This document shows positions 14,184-21,893 of a DNA stretch of 64,000 nt, piece after piece. How positions within the stretch are numbered: position 1 is the first letter of the stretch; each line of letters begins with the position of its first letter. A program made the position numbers and the translations under genes. Under the pieces are notes generated by a model that was not told the DNA's origin, did no database searches, and worked only from the letters and a program-made list of their open reading frames with translations. Origin of the DNA: Prochlorococcus sp. MIT 1300 (GTDB lineage: Bacteria; Cyanobacteriota; Cyanobacteriia; PCC-6307; Cyanobiaceae); the NCBI RefSeq assembly GCF_034092375.1, contig NZ_CP139302.1, positions 434,001 through 498,000 of the forward strand, in the 5' to 3' direction.

Positions 14184-14382
14184 CGATAGTGGCATTAAGT
14201 TTGAGGTCACAGCTTTGGTATCAGATGCAGAATTTGCAGCAAGCTTGGAGCATTTGCTTTTAGTCCGGAGTTCAGTTATAGCCATCGCTTTTCGTCCTTG
14301 TGAATCCGTATTTTTTAAAGACCCAGTCCGATCTCTTGTCTATGTAACCGGTATTGAAGAGGAAGGCTCGAAGTCTTACTAG
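14161..14382 (+). CDS. hypothetical protein, probably 5'-truncated by the repeat
   Basis: The only available starts (TTG/GTG at 14,161-14,167) lie inside the 333-bp repeat. The downstream sequence reads like genuine protein (KFEVTALVSDAEFAASLEHL, AIAFRPCESVFFKDPV). I infer that the repeat duplication cut off the original start. No family recognised. Confidence 0.4.
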   Translation: MWVECSGIDSGIKFEVTALVSDAEFAASLEHLLLVRSSVIAIAFRPCESVFFKDPVRSLVYVTGIEEEGSKSY

Positions 14383-14415
14383 GCTCGACTCTTAACAAGT
14401 GTGGACAGTTAACAC

Positions 14416-14624
14416 TTAACTAAGGGCATTGCCTCTAGCAGTTAGCACGGTATTGGCGACCATAGATTCACTCAAACCTTCTTGTTTTAAATACCTACGA
14501 CCTTTTGCATCTTGATATAAAAGTCATCTAGGCAACCCTTATCGATCCATGAATAAAGAGTTGATCTACTTTTAAATCCTAAAATTCTTGCCGTTCTACT
14601 AATTGTTGCAAATGTCTTACGCAT
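14416..14624 (-). pseudogene. frameshifted helix-turn-helix DNA-binding protein
   Basis: From ATG 14,624 the frame reads MRKTFATISRTARILGFKSR and STLYSWIDKGCLDD. After one frameshift it continues LLYQDAKGRRYLKQEGLSES to TAA 14,416. Together this is a MerR/excisionase-type winged HTH: helix, turn at GFKSRSTL, recognition helix, then the GRRYL wing. It is about 66 aa when repaired. It may be the remains of an excisionase or phage-type regulator. No second copy in the window. Confidence 0.5.
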
Positions 14625-14731
14625 TAATTAGTTATCTTTAGCTAAAAATTCTATCGCTAGAGAATTTACGAGCATCGAATACCCCTCTTGAACAAAGCTC
14701 TACAAAGGACCCATAACCAGCTCTACTGTGT

Positions 14732-15349
14732 CTATCGCCTCTGAAAAATGACAGACAGGTTATTGGCAGGCATTTCAAAAATATCAGGGTTTTCAAATCC
14801 GTTCTTTATTCCTACTTCACTGACCCCATCTAAATCCCGAACACCCCAAGTTGGGTTTTGTACCTTTAGTGACTGGTCAAATCGCGCATTGCTTTCACTA
14901 GTGTGTTCACCATTCCTTTTGAAAGGTCCGTATAACATCAACCATTGATCCTTCTCTAGGAGTTTCCCAGATTCTTCAAACAACGCCTGTGAACAACCCC
15001 ATGGAGATATGTGAATCATGTTGATACAGACGATGGCTTTAAGAGACGATCGAAATTCTTTAGTTAGAGGCCAAGGTCTTTTTTGAGCATCCAGGTCTAA
15101 TGGTTGAGGCATCTTGGCCATTAATCCTTGATGCTTAATCCAAGCGCTAATACTTTTTCTATAGGAGGGATCCGGATCACTTGTTTGCCAATGAATATTG
15201 GGAAAGCGTTCTTGAAATGTCACTCCATGCTCTCCGCTACCGCTAGCTATTTCTAGAACAAATCCATTTGAAGGAAGAATTTTAGAAAGGACCTCTCCTA
15301 TGGCGCCTCTGTTTCGTTCAGTTGCCGGGAAAAAGAGTCTTTGGTCCAT
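14732..15349 (-). CDS. DUF938 SAM-dependent methyltransferase-like protein
   Basis: The product has 205 aa. FPATERNRGAIGEVLSKILP is the family's N-terminal block. VLEIASGSGEHG (about residues 31-42) is the SAM-binding motif I. TSDPDPSYR, VCINMIHISPWG and LYGPFKRNGEHTSESN follow in the family order. The length is normal. Family members are class I methyltransferases of unknown substrate, common in proteobacteria and cyanobacteria. It appears complete and unbroken amid island debris. Confidence 0.9.
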   Translation of the reverse strand: MDQRLFFPATERNRGAIGEVLSKILPSNGFVLEIASGSGEHGVTFQERFPNIHWQTSDPDPSYRKSISAWIKHQGLMAKMPQPLDLDAQKRPWPLTKEFRSSLKAIVCINMIHISPWGCSQALFEESGKLLEKDQWLMLYGPFKRNGEHTSESNARFDQSLKVQNPTWGVRDLDGVSEVGIKNGFENPDIFEMPANNLSVIFQRR

Positions 15350-15387
15350 TAGTGCATGGTATGAACCATTTAAGTCTTATCTCCTAA

Positions 15388-15504
15388 CTAAGCATTCAGC
15401 TTCTTCAAAAGTAAACCCCAACCAACCGTGATATCAGGGTGCATGACGCGACCTACCCCAAAGGTTTCCCAAGATTTAATTAGGGTCCTTCCTGGAGCTT
15501 TCAT
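15388..15504 (-). pseudogene. C-terminal fragment of an unidentified protein, 38 codons
   Basis: MKAPGRTLIKSWETFGVGRV and MHPDITVGWGLLLKKLNA make a plausible protein end, but it is too short for a domain and lacks an upstream open frame. Its position just before the DUF938 start suggests the remains of a former neighbour. Not recognised. Confidence 0.3.
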
Positions 15505-15631
15505 CGTGAGTCGTCCGAAGGCTCAGGCTTTACCTAGCCCTTAACTGCTCGATTTAGAGACATCACTGTTTCTAAACCTCTATCCGACTCACTAGTGATG
15601 ATGACTTAGTTGCTAATTAGAACTAAAGCCT

Positions 15632-15988
15632 TTACTGGGATGACCAATTCGTTGTTCGGGTAGTTTTCATAATGTGACCACCTGCCTCAATCATTTTTTT
15701 GTTTTCAAAAAGGATCTTCTCAACGAACCCTGGTCTTGATTGATGAATTACAACAACCTTAGTTGGATCATCGATATTGACACCTCTGAATAAGGGCTTA
15801 ATCGCATTGGCTTTATGCATCTGATCAGCTTCTTTGCTATCAAAGCCTGCAGCCCATTGGTCAAATGGAACTTTAATTTTGAAAGTAGTTATAGAAACCG
15901 GAGCAGAAACGACCTCCCGTGGAAGTTGACTACCAATCAAAACTCCAACAGCAGCAGCAGCTAGTCCAACAATTGCAGAGGTTCTCAT
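15632..15988 (-). CDS. DUF3764 family protein with N-terminal membrane anchor
   Basis: The product has 118 aa. Residues 5-25 form a signal-like helix (AIVGLAAAAVGVLIGSQLP). The remainder has the family pattern TTFKIKVPFDQWAAGFDSKE, then KPLFRGVNIDDPTKVVVIHQ and the KILFENKKMIEAGGH helix. DUF3764 is confined to picocyanobacteria and looks like a ferredoxin-like dimeric barrel, similar in outline to ABM and DUF1330 proteins, also found in this island. Function unknown. Confidence 0.8.
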   Translation of the reverse strand: MRTSAIVGLAAAAVGVLIGSQLPREVVSAPVSITTFKIKVPFDQWAAGFDSKEADQMHKANAIKPLFRGVNIDDPTKVVVIHQSRPGFVEKILFENKKMIEAGGHIMKTTRTTNWSSQ

Positions 15989-16091
15989 GAGAAAATCAAT
16001 CCTCTATAAAGATCAACCAAAACCTTATGTTGTCAAGGTTCAGAACAGGATGTGAATAATAAAAAAACGGTAAGTAAACAAGTGAGTGTGA

Positions 16092-16418
16092 TTCGTCATG
16101 CATTTCTATGCCTACTTGCTTTAAGGCATTGGTTTTCCGGTCCATCCGACGGCTCACCACCTTGTCTGTAATGCCAAACGAGACGATGAATCCTTCGAAA
16201 AGATGATGAACTTTCACGAGTACCAAATTCCTTACAACTGGAATAGCGATCGAATCGAAGGTGAGGTCGATGCAATGGTTGCGCTGATGAACCAGCACGA
16301 GATTCCAGAACCGAATGAATGCTGCAAGAACTTTGCTTATTCAGAGCAGTATGCAAGGCCTATACATCAAAAAAGCATCAATCAAGAACAAGACCTCCAA
16401 AGATCATTATTCGGGTAA
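16092..16418 (+). pseudogene. remnant of a PD-(D/E)XK nuclease with C-terminal Fe-S-type cysteines
   Basis: The frame reads MHFYAYLL, TAA (16,122), then GIGFPVHPTAHHLVCNAKRD and on to MNFHEYQIPYNWNSDRIEGE and PEPNECCKNFAYSEQYA. This matches the C-terminal half of Cas4/RecB-like PD-(D/E)XK exonucleases: the QFYAYLL helix, the strand HxxxxLVCNA, the L.PY.W..D.IE block, and the PEPN..C..C.Y cysteine cluster. The catalytic half is missing and a nonsense codon splits the rest. It lies on the outer side of the att-like site at 17,012. Confidence 0.6.
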
Positions 16419-16465
16419 CTAATTTCTGAATTGGTCGCCGTTGATTATTTACCTATGATTGATTT

Positions 16466-16789
16466 ATGACCTATCTCGTCTTATACGTTGCCGGTATCGT
16501 TTCAATTTGGTGGATCTATCGAGTCGGTTGGTTGGAAGCCCTTAAAACAATCCTGGCCGTATTGATCCCTTCCATATTGATCATCCTTTTTAATGTGAAA
16601 GCTGGTCGATTACTTTTTAGGAGCCCAGTGGTTGGAATTATTAGTGTTCTTCCCACTGCTGTTTTTATCTTTCGAGGTTCTCAACCTCTTGTAAGTGGAA
16701 TCAACAATTGGATAGACAAAAAAAACAATGACTTTAGTGAAATGCAAGATGTAGTTGATGCAGAAGTGGTTTCAGCAGAGGAGGTTTGA
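16466..16789 (+). CDS. hypothetical membrane protein, 107 aa
   Basis: Three hydrophobic stretches (about residues 3-17, 24-43 and 53-71) are followed by a polar, acidic tail ending DVVDAEVVSAEEV. That tail (IDVEV-like repeats) is typical of picocyanobacterial membrane adaptors, but I cannot name the family. It stands alone between the nuclease remnant and the att-like site. Confidence 0.65.
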   Translation: MTYLVLYVAGIVSIWWIYRVGWLEALKTILAVLIPSILIILFNVKAGRLLFRSPVVGIISVLPTAVFIFRGSQPLVSGINNWIDKKNNDFSEMQDVVDAEVVSAEEV

Positions 16790-17011
16790 TTAAGTTGCTT
16801 TGGTAGCACTCGAACAGGTATTGCCACTACTAGGTTTTGAGTCATCTCAATTACTTTGAGGATCTGTGAGGTGGCACGAGTGCTTATGAGGGGGGAGCTA
16901 GAGCAGCAGTAACCCTTGCGAATAGGGCTATTGAAATCTCTTAGCTACCCCTAGAGCTACCCTTTCTCAGTTGAGACCTTTCGAGCTTCCTCGAAAAGCA
17001 TTGCAATTACT

Positions 17012-17058
17012 AGTCGGGGCGACAGGATTCGAACCTGCAACCTAGTGCTCCAAAAGCA
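17012..17058 (-). repeat. 3'-half copy of tRNA-Pro (att-like site 1)
   Basis: It matches the 3' half of tRNA-Pro at 23,988-24,061, from the discriminator through the T arm to the anticodon loop, with a few changes (TGCAACC for TGCGACC, CCAAAAGC for CCCAAAGC). Sequence beyond the tRNA end also matches (TAGCTACCCCTAGAGCTACCC, CTCAGTTGAGA), so the copy includes flanking DNA. This is how a tRNA-targeting integrase leaves its remote attachment site. Confidence 0.85.
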
Positions 17059-17213
17059 ACCGGTCAAACTTAGTTAAATCAGGGGATCTCAGTCCTAAAC
17101 CTTTATAACAGCTAGATTCTTTGTTCGTCGTAGTTCGGAAAAAGCCGCTAAAGGTTGACGTTTTCCCACGCCTTTCCCACAGTATGACCTAGTGAATCCC
17201 AAGCACCCGGTCG

Positions 17214-18413
17214 ATGCCTAAGCAAGTTGAGAAAGACAGTTGGGTGATAGCAGTTAGGGAACTTCTCAAGGAATCTTTGGCCTCTACCGACCAATGGTTC
17301 ATCTCTCAAAGTCGCGGACAAATTCGATTAGAAATAAGAGACAACGGCAAGCAATCAAAAGTTTTACCTTTCGCATGGACTAAAAAAGGCGGCTCGCAGG
17401 CTCTACCAAGAATCCTGGAAATCTATAAGCGATATGTCCAAGGGAAAGGAAAACTAACTCTTGCCCAATGTTGTGAAGTAACGGAAGTATCTAGTTCAAA
17501 ACATGAAATTGCATGGAATGAATTAATCAAGGACTTCAAACCTTTTGTTCCTAATGCCAGTGAAAAAACTTGGCAGAAAAGTTATGTCCCTGTTTTGAAT
17601 CGAGCAGCCGTCTTAATGCAAAGGACAAAAGGCAAACCAAAGGACGGTGAAGAGCTGATGATGAAAGCGCTTGAGCAATGGGAACAAGGAAGCAGATCAA
17701 GACAGATTGCTCGTCGCAGTCTCAAGAACTTTCTTCAGTGGGGTGTCCTGCGTGGAAAGTTGATCGCTGCTTATGCTCCGCCAGCTCATATCCCGGAAAC
17801 AAGAAAACCTAAAAGGATCGGTTATGCCTTAACTGATTTGCAAATCCTTCGGCTTATTGAATTTGAGCCTGATGAGAAGTGGCGATTCGCTTTTCAACTT
17901 TGCTCGGTCTATGGACTAAGACCAGAAGAACTTCGCCACCTAGCCATCAAAGAAGGACCAAATGGCAAAGAACTCTGGTGTAAATATCAGAAATCAAAAG
18001 GTGGAAAGAGGGGAGATAAAACTGAGCCTCGAAGACTCCATTCTTTGTTTTTGAAAGATATGGACGGCAATCTTGTTGATTGGAATCTGCAAGTAAGGAT
18101 TGAAGCTGATGAATCTCTTCCCCCTTTAGGTGATGAAGGTGATGGGGGTGAAGCGTTAAGAACTCATCTAAGAAGACGACCTGTATGGAAAGCACTTAAA
18201 AAAGAAGCCGAGCATGTAGGCGAAGTATTGGTGCCATATACCTTCAGGCATAGATACGCCAAGGCTTCTCATGCTGCTGGATTCCCTGTTTCCAATATCG
18301 CCGCGGCTATGGGTCACACCCTTGAGGTTCATTTAGAGAGCTATGCCCGGTTCATTCCAGATGGGACAGCAGACCTATATGCCAAGAGAAACGCAAGGGA
18401 AAAAGCTGCTTAG
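17214..18413 (+). CDS. tyrosine recombinase / integrase
   Basis: The product has 399 aa. A SAM-like N-terminal core-binding domain lies at about residues 90-185, then the catalytic domain. The family's residues are present: Arg I in YGLRPEELRHL (R236), the box II arginine in PYTFRHRYAK (R345, with Y342 where His is usual and H346 behind it), GH at 367-368, and the nucleophile in LESYARF (Y377). All are placed correctly, so the enzyme looks active. It starts 156 bases from a partial tRNA-Pro copy and points toward the intact tRNA. It is the likely integrase of a tycheposon-type or similar element. Picocyanobacterial islands are known to use such enzymes. Confidence 0.93.
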   Translation: MPKQVEKDSWVIAVRELLKESLASTDQWFISQSRGQIRLEIRDNGKQSKVLPFAWTKKGGSQALPRILEIYKRYVQGKGKLTLAQCCEVTEVSSSKHEIAWNELIKDFKPFVPNASEKTWQKSYVPVLNRAAVLMQRTKGKPKDGEELMMKALEQWEQGSRSRQIARRSLKNFLQWGVLRGKLIAAYAPPAHIPETRKPKRIGYALTDLQILRLIEFEPDEKWRFAFQLCSVYGLRPEELRHLAIKEGPNGKELWCKYQKSKGGKRGDKTEPRRLHSLFLKDMDGNLVDWNLQVRIEADESLPPLGDEGDGGEALRTHLRRRPVWKALKKEAEHVGEVLVPYTFRHRYAKASHAAGFPVSNIAAAMGHTLEVHLESYARFIPDGTADLYAKRNAREKAA

Positions 18414-18424
18414 TTATTCAGTTT

Positions 18425-18619
18425 TCAAGGTGCGATGAGGTGAATGGTCGTGATGATGCTGAGCAATACAAAAAGAGTTTTCTGTTTGCCCTGGAGGTCT
18501 TTGATTACTGCGTCTTGCTGATCGACCAACTCGCAAGCAGCCGTAATCACCTCGTCCTTACGGGACGTTTCAGTGATGTTAATTAGGCAAAGAAATGCTT
18601 TGATGTCGATGGAGGGCAC
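18425..18619 (-). CDS. hypothetical tail-anchored protein, 64 aa
   Basis: The start is GTG 18,619. A soluble helical part (VITAACELVDQQDAVIKDLQ) with coiled-coil character precedes a C-terminal membrane helix (TLFVLLSIITTIHLI). It is convergent with the integrase, with 11 bases between the stops. Not recognised; the frame is open and the composition normal. Confidence 0.5.
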   Translation of the reverse strand: MPSIDIKAFLCLINITETSRKDEVITAACELVDQQDAVIKDLQGKQKTLFVLLSIITTIHLIAP

Positions 18620-18649
18620 ATGCCCTACGCTTTCGACTAACTTATTCTT

Positions 18650-18991
18650 ATGGACAAAAAAGGTGCAAAAGGCTATTGGATCTCAACCTCAACAGTTATT
18701 AATCAAGAACTCTTTGCTGAATACGTAGAAAAGGTAGGGCCTTGGCTAAAAGAAGTTGGGGGCAAAGTCTTCGCAAAAGATACTGAGCCGCTTGGGAAAG
18801 AACAAACAGAAGGTGCAAACTTAGCTGTTATTTGTGAGTTCCCTTCCATGCGTATAGCTGTTGAGGCTTATGAATCAGCGGAGTATCAAGAGCTAAGCAA
18901 AATCCGCAAAGCCGCTACAGAGAATGCAACCTTCACGATCATGGAAGGGATGGATGAAGCAACAAAACTAAGAAGAGCAATGGGCAAGTAA
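18650..18991 (+). CDS. DUF1330 dimeric alpha/beta-barrel protein
   Basis: The product has 113 aa. It begins KGYWISTSTVINQELFAEYV, continues GGKVFAKDTEPLGKEQTEG, then VICEFPSMRIAVEAYESAEY and QELSKIRKAA. This is the DUF1330 order: strand, Y..k., GGk...r, eFpS...a..wy.speYq.....R. Members are small cytosolic proteins of unknown function. The next gene starts right after the stop (TAA ATG), so the two form an operon. Confidence 0.9.
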   Translation: MDKKGAKGYWISTSTVINQELFAEYVEKVGPWLKEVGGKVFAKDTEPLGKEQTEGANLAVICEFPSMRIAVEAYESAEYQELSKIRKAATENATFTIMEGMDEATKLRRAMGK

Positions 18992-19213
18992 ATGTCTTTA
19001 CGTCACCCCCTTTTCCATAGAACCATCTTGGCTCTTTTATTAGATGTTCAAGAATCAGGGTACGAACCACCAACGCTTGAGAATAGAGAAGTATTTAAAG
19101 CTGAGCTTCTACAAGAATTAGAAGAAGGTATAGCTCCCATTATTGATCGATGTTGTTATCGGAATCCATCAGTGAAAAGAAGCGAAGAAGAGTCAAACCT
19201 TCCTAAGTGTTGA
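18992..19213 (+). CDS. hypothetical protein, 73 aa, downstream of DUF1330
   Basis: This soluble, acidic product (LENREVFKAELLQELEEGIA) has a C-terminal Cys pair (DRCCYR). Zero spacing to the DUF1330 stop implies co-translation. No family recognised. Confidence 0.6.
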   Translation: MSLRHPLFHRTILALLLDVQESGYEPPTLENREVFKAELLQELEEGIAPIIDRCCYRNPSVKRSEEESNLPKC

Positions 19214-19402
19214 ATGGGTCCCTCTTCGGACTTCTTTGTAGGTCGTCCGGAGGCTTGATTGTTCTTGTCTCAGATTTCCGAGGGCCTCTTCATATAGAAC
19301 AGGAATATCACCTCGCCACCCTGGGTATATAGCCGTATCCCTTAGAGCTAAAAGCATCAAACACAGCTAGAAAGAATCAATGATCTAACTCTTTTGAAAT
19401 CA

Positions 19403-19588
19403 ATGGCAGAGGTGAAAGAACAAAAAGGCTTTCTAAAAAAGTTTGGCAAATGGGCTCCAATCATTGGAGGAGCTTGGATCGTGTTGAACATTGTTCTTCC
19501 TTTAGCCCTATTACGTATTCCAGCCGTTCAGAAAGTCTTAGTAGCGGTAGGAGACAAGCTTCCTTTTGATATCCCAGGGATTGGATAA
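19403..19588 (+). CDS. small membrane protein, 61 aa
   Basis: ATG 19,403 is preferred over TTG 19,394. The order is a Lys-rich start (KEQKGFLKKFGK), one helix (IIGGAWIVLNIVLPLALLRI), then an amphipathic end DKLPFDIPGIG. It is followed two bases later by a second membrane gene. The LPFDIPG end looks conserved, but I cannot name the family. Confidence 0.65.
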   Translation: MAEVKEQKGFLKKFGKWAPIIGGAWIVLNIVLPLALLRIPAVQKVLVAVGDKLPFDIPGIG

Positions 19589-19590
19589 CA

Positions 19591-19779
19591 ATGATTTTTG
19601 CTGATACCTGGGCGAGAGTATTTGTTGTGATTACCTTTCTAGGTTTTGGGGAGGCACAGATTATTGGAGGGATTGTTCCCAATCTGATTGCTTTTGGATT
19701 GTTTGTTGCGGCTATTGGATACTTTGCTTTAACTGGCAAGATGGCAGAAATGTTCGGTCTAAAGAAACCATCCAAATGA
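19591..19779 (+). CDS. small two-helix membrane protein, paralogue of 8720
   Basis: The 62-aa product shares the IIGGIVPNLIAFGLFVAAIG block with the 8720-8920 protein. Two hydrophobic segments are visible. It lies in a three-gene chain, with a 2-base gap upstream and a four-base ATGA overlap downstream. Function unknown; the recurrence of the family with different partners suggests a common membrane-anchoring role. Confidence 0.7.
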   Translation: MIFADTWARVFVVITFLGFGEAQIIGGIVPNLIAFGLFVAAIGYFALTGKMAEMFGLKKPSK

Positions 19780-19994
19780 GTGAGAAGTGGAAGCCAACAG
19801 AGGAACAAAATACTGGGCCTATTTCTCGTGTTTCTGAGTTCTTCATTGATGAACTGAACGAATTACAAGAGGAACTTGATTGTCCCGATGAGTTTATTTA
19901 CGACTTTATGGAAGCAATAAGAAACCGCTGGTCCCCTGAAAGCTGCCATACAAAAGCAAGGCAACACAAACGAGATAATCCTGATGCCTTCTAG
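19776..19994 (+). CDS. hypothetical acidic protein, 72 aa
   Basis: This soluble product has a helical middle (FFIDELNELQEELDCPDEFI) and a basic, His-containing tail. The four-base overlap with the preceding membrane gene indicates translational coupling and probably a membrane-protein partner. Not recognised. Confidence 0.6.
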   Translation: MSEKWKPTEEQNTGPISRVSEFFIDELNELQEELDCPDEFIYDFMEAIRNRWSPESCHTKARQHKRDNPDAF

Positions 19995-20051
19995 AACAAA
20001 ACAACCGGAATGGGTCGAGGGCTTTCGATAAGGTCACTGCCTGAAAGTGAT

Positions 20052-20216
20052 ATGACGATCAGAGTTTTGGAGCTTGCCGAGAAGCTCAAAGTTGGCACGG
20101 ATGACTTACTTGCAGTTTGCACGCTTCTAGAAATACCAGCGACATCAAGGATTAGTTGCCTTAGCCCTGAGCACATCAAAAAGCTCACGGCCTACTACCA
20201 AGAGAAGTCGTCCTAA
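20052..20216 (+). CDS. free-standing IF2-N-like small protein, copy 2
   Basis: The 54-aa product MTIRVLELAEKLKVGTDDLL then AVCTLLEIPATSRISCLSPE is nearly identical to the 11,853 copy. The longer frame from 20,010 is rejected because similarity between the copies starts only at AGTGATATG, just before this ATG. The sequence suggests the IF2 N-terminal module. Differences between copies are few, so both are probably functional or recently duplicated. Confidence 0.7.
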   Translation: MTIRVLELAEKLKVGTDDLLAVCTLLEIPATSRISCLSPEHIKKLTAYYQEKSS

Positions 20217-20240
20217 GTTTGAGTAAAGGGGAATGGCTCC

Positions 20241-20549
20241 ATGGCAAAACCCACTCAAAAAAGAAAACTTCAAAACTATTGGAAGCTTGCCTCAGTTTGC
20301 AAAGAAACTGAAGACAAGATCAATTTCTTTGACCTCTATCAAGAGGCGTTTGAATTAATGCCTGAAACACAAGAAGAGCTTAAAAATGCAAGGATATACT
20401 TTCAACAGGAGTGGGGGATTGATCTTGAAGAATACGAAAAGAAAAACGCTGATTACCCTAATGAATTTAAGGTCATCGCTTTTAATTCTTGTATTTTGAA
20501 TGGCGTGGCGTATTCAGAGTTCAAAGATCTTTATGGCTTTTATTACTAA
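20241..20549 (+). CDS. hypothetical soluble protein, 102 aa
   Basis: The product is rich in aromatic and charged residues (KLQNYWKLASVCKETEDKIN, FFDLYQEAFELMPETQEELK, FNSCILNGVAYSEFKDLYGF). It is likely all-helical. It follows the IF2-N-like gene by 24 bases. No family recognised. Confidence 0.6.
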   Translation: MAKPTQKRKLQNYWKLASVCKETEDKINFFDLYQEAFELMPETQEELKNARIYFQQEWGIDLEEYEKKNADYPNEFKVIAFNSCILNGVAYSEFKDLYGFYY

Positions 20550-20605
20550 TAGATATTAGGGAATACCTTCCCTAAAGTACTTTCTAGTGCCTTTGCGGCA
20601 GCCTC

Positions 20606-20737
20606 TCAATAATTCGGAGGTTTTGACTCCTCAACAGGGAAGTAAGCACGATCTTCTTCGTCTGGATTTTGCTCCCTGAGGCGTTCTTCTACCTCGTCAT
20701 AAGAGTCGTCATCAAAGTTGCGTTCAGGCTTGGTCAT
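20606..20737 (-). CDS. acidic small protein, 43 aa, paralogue of 9508
   Basis: Core NFDDDSYDEVEERLREQNPD and tail AYFPVEESKPPNY match the 9508 protein closely. Its ATG overlaps the stop of the upstream 33-aa membrane peptide (TCATGA). The block of three coupled genes (20,606-20,978) is the only copy with every frame intact. Confidence 0.75.
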   Translation of the reverse strand: MTKPERNFDDDSYDEVEERLREQNPDEEDRAYFPVEESKPPNY

Positions 20738-20835
20738 GACTTGGCTTCTTTTCTGCCTTTCCAAATCAGGAGCAGTGGTAAGCCAACGAGCATCAAGCTG
20801 CCATCAATTAATAGGTAGGTGTTGAGCATGCTCAT
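20734..20835 (-). CDS. tiny single-pass membrane protein, 33 aa
   Basis: The product reads MSMLNTYLLIDGSLMLVGLP and ends LLLIWKGRKEAKS, a paralogue of the 9410 peptide. Starts and stops overlap both neighbours by three or four bases, giving a fully coupled three-gene unit. Confidence 0.7.
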   Translation of the reverse strand: MSMLNTYLLIDGSLMLVGLPLLLIWKGRKEAKS

Positions 20836-20978
20836 TCCTCAACCCTCACATCGACTCTCTCTATCCGCTGCTCATCTTTAAGCAGCATCTGTTTGACCGC
20901 ATAGGCAGCAACACCAAAGATCACCAAGACACCAATGGTCTGAATGAAATCGATGTAGGTGGCAGTGAGGTGGTTCAT
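20832..20978 (-). CDS. single-pass membrane protein, 48 aa (intact member of the MNHLTAT family)
   Basis: The product starts MNHLTATYIDFIQTIGVLVI, with a helix to about residue 30, then a charged tail (KDEQRIERVDVRVEE). It is the reference for the two interrupted copies at 9268 and 12,304. It is the first gene of the coupled triplet. Confidence 0.7.
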   Translation of the reverse strand: MNHLTATYIDFIQTIGVLVIFGVAAYAVKQMLLKDEQRIERVDVRVEE

Positions 20979-21149
20979 GTTCCCTTTCTAGCCCTTGCCA
21001 ACCATGTCAGCATTAGAGATGTGGAGGATTAACCAATGTTTTCCCCCTAATGACTGAGGGTTCCATCAACTTCTACGCCTTTAACCAAAGACAATTCAGG
21101 AATACAGGGATTCATTTCATGACGACGAACCACTCGCTTCTTAAACAAC

Positions 21150-21350
21150 ATGATTGAAAAGATCACTGGCTATTGGCAAGACCTAACTGATGACAACAGG
21201 CTGCTTATCAAGCAGATCGGTGTAGCTGCCATTGCTTTATATGTTGTCTTTCAACTCGTAGGCTTCTTACTTCCTATAGCTATTACGGGATACGCTTGCT
21301 ACTGGGTTTATAAGAACGTCTTAACTGAAAACCCTAAGGTAATGAAATGA
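21150..21350 (+). CDS. small membrane protein, 66 aa
   Basis: An amphipathic N-terminus (MIEKITGYWQDLTDDNRLLI) precedes a long hydrophobic region (IGVAAIALYVVFQLVGFLLP and IAITGYACYWVYKNV), giving one or two helices. The stop overlaps the next ATG by ATGA. Not recognised. Confidence 0.6.
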   Translation: MIEKITGYWQDLTDDNRLLIKQIGVAAIALYVVFQLVGFLLPIAITGYACYWVYKNVLTENPKVMK

Positions 21351-21523
21351 AGAAAATTATTGACTGGCATAGAAACCTGATAGAGCGTGGTCAAGAACAA
21401 TTGAAGTTGTCTAGTTACACCTTGTATTTGTTTGGAATTCTCGAAGGTGCTCTCTACATGTGGATAGTGCTGAAAGTCATACCTTGGTTATTTGGAAGCA
21501 GAGCTGAGTTCCCTGAGTTCTAG
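21347..21523 (+). CDS. small membrane protein, 58 aa, coupled to the preceding gene
   Basis: MKKIIDWHRNLIERGQEQLK is an amphipathic helix, then YTLYLFGILEGALYMWIVLK forms the membrane segment. The N-terminal layout resembles that of its upstream partner, and the ATGA overlap makes a heterodimer plausible. Confidence 0.55.
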   Translation: MKKIIDWHRNLIERGQEQLKLSSYTLYLFGILEGALYMWIVLKVIPWLFGSRAEFPEF

Positions 21524-21590
21524 TTATGAACCTGATCGAGTTAGATAAGAAAGCTGTCAAAGCAGTACAGAAACGCTTTGGACTAAGCAA

Positions 21591-21878
21591 CTAAAGCATT
21601 AGCTCCCTTTGCGTGATTGCTAAAGCACAGCCAAACTCCACTACCAACTCAGGTAAGAACTTGCTTAGAACACCTCTACCTTCAATAGATCTGAAGGTTG
21701 AAGTCAATACTTCAGCAAGGATTCCAAGGGAAGGATGAACCGCATTTATAGGTCGGTTAGTTGCTCCAAAACCTAGTGCTCCAGGCACTTCTGCCATACC
21801 AATGGATTTGGGCATTTGTTGGCTCAAAAGGGCCAACAAAATATTGGGCTGACTAGATAATAGCCAAAACCATTGCAA
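21591..21878 (-). CDS. possible 3' fragment of an unidentified gene
   Basis: The frame (PKSIGMAEVPGALGFGATNR, NAVHPSLGILAEVLTSTFRS, GRGVLSKFLPELVVEFGCAL) has protein-like composition but no convincing start or ribosome binding site. It ends against the partial tRNA-Pro copy at 21,894. It may be cargo debris from the integrated element. Could also be chance. Confidence 0.25.
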   Translation of the reverse strand: MQWFWLLSSQPNILLALLSQQMPKSIGMAEVPGALGFGATNRPINAVHPSLGILAEVLTSTFRSIEGRGVLSKFLPELVVEFGCALAITQRELML

Positions 21879-21893
21879 TTACAGCATTATTCC

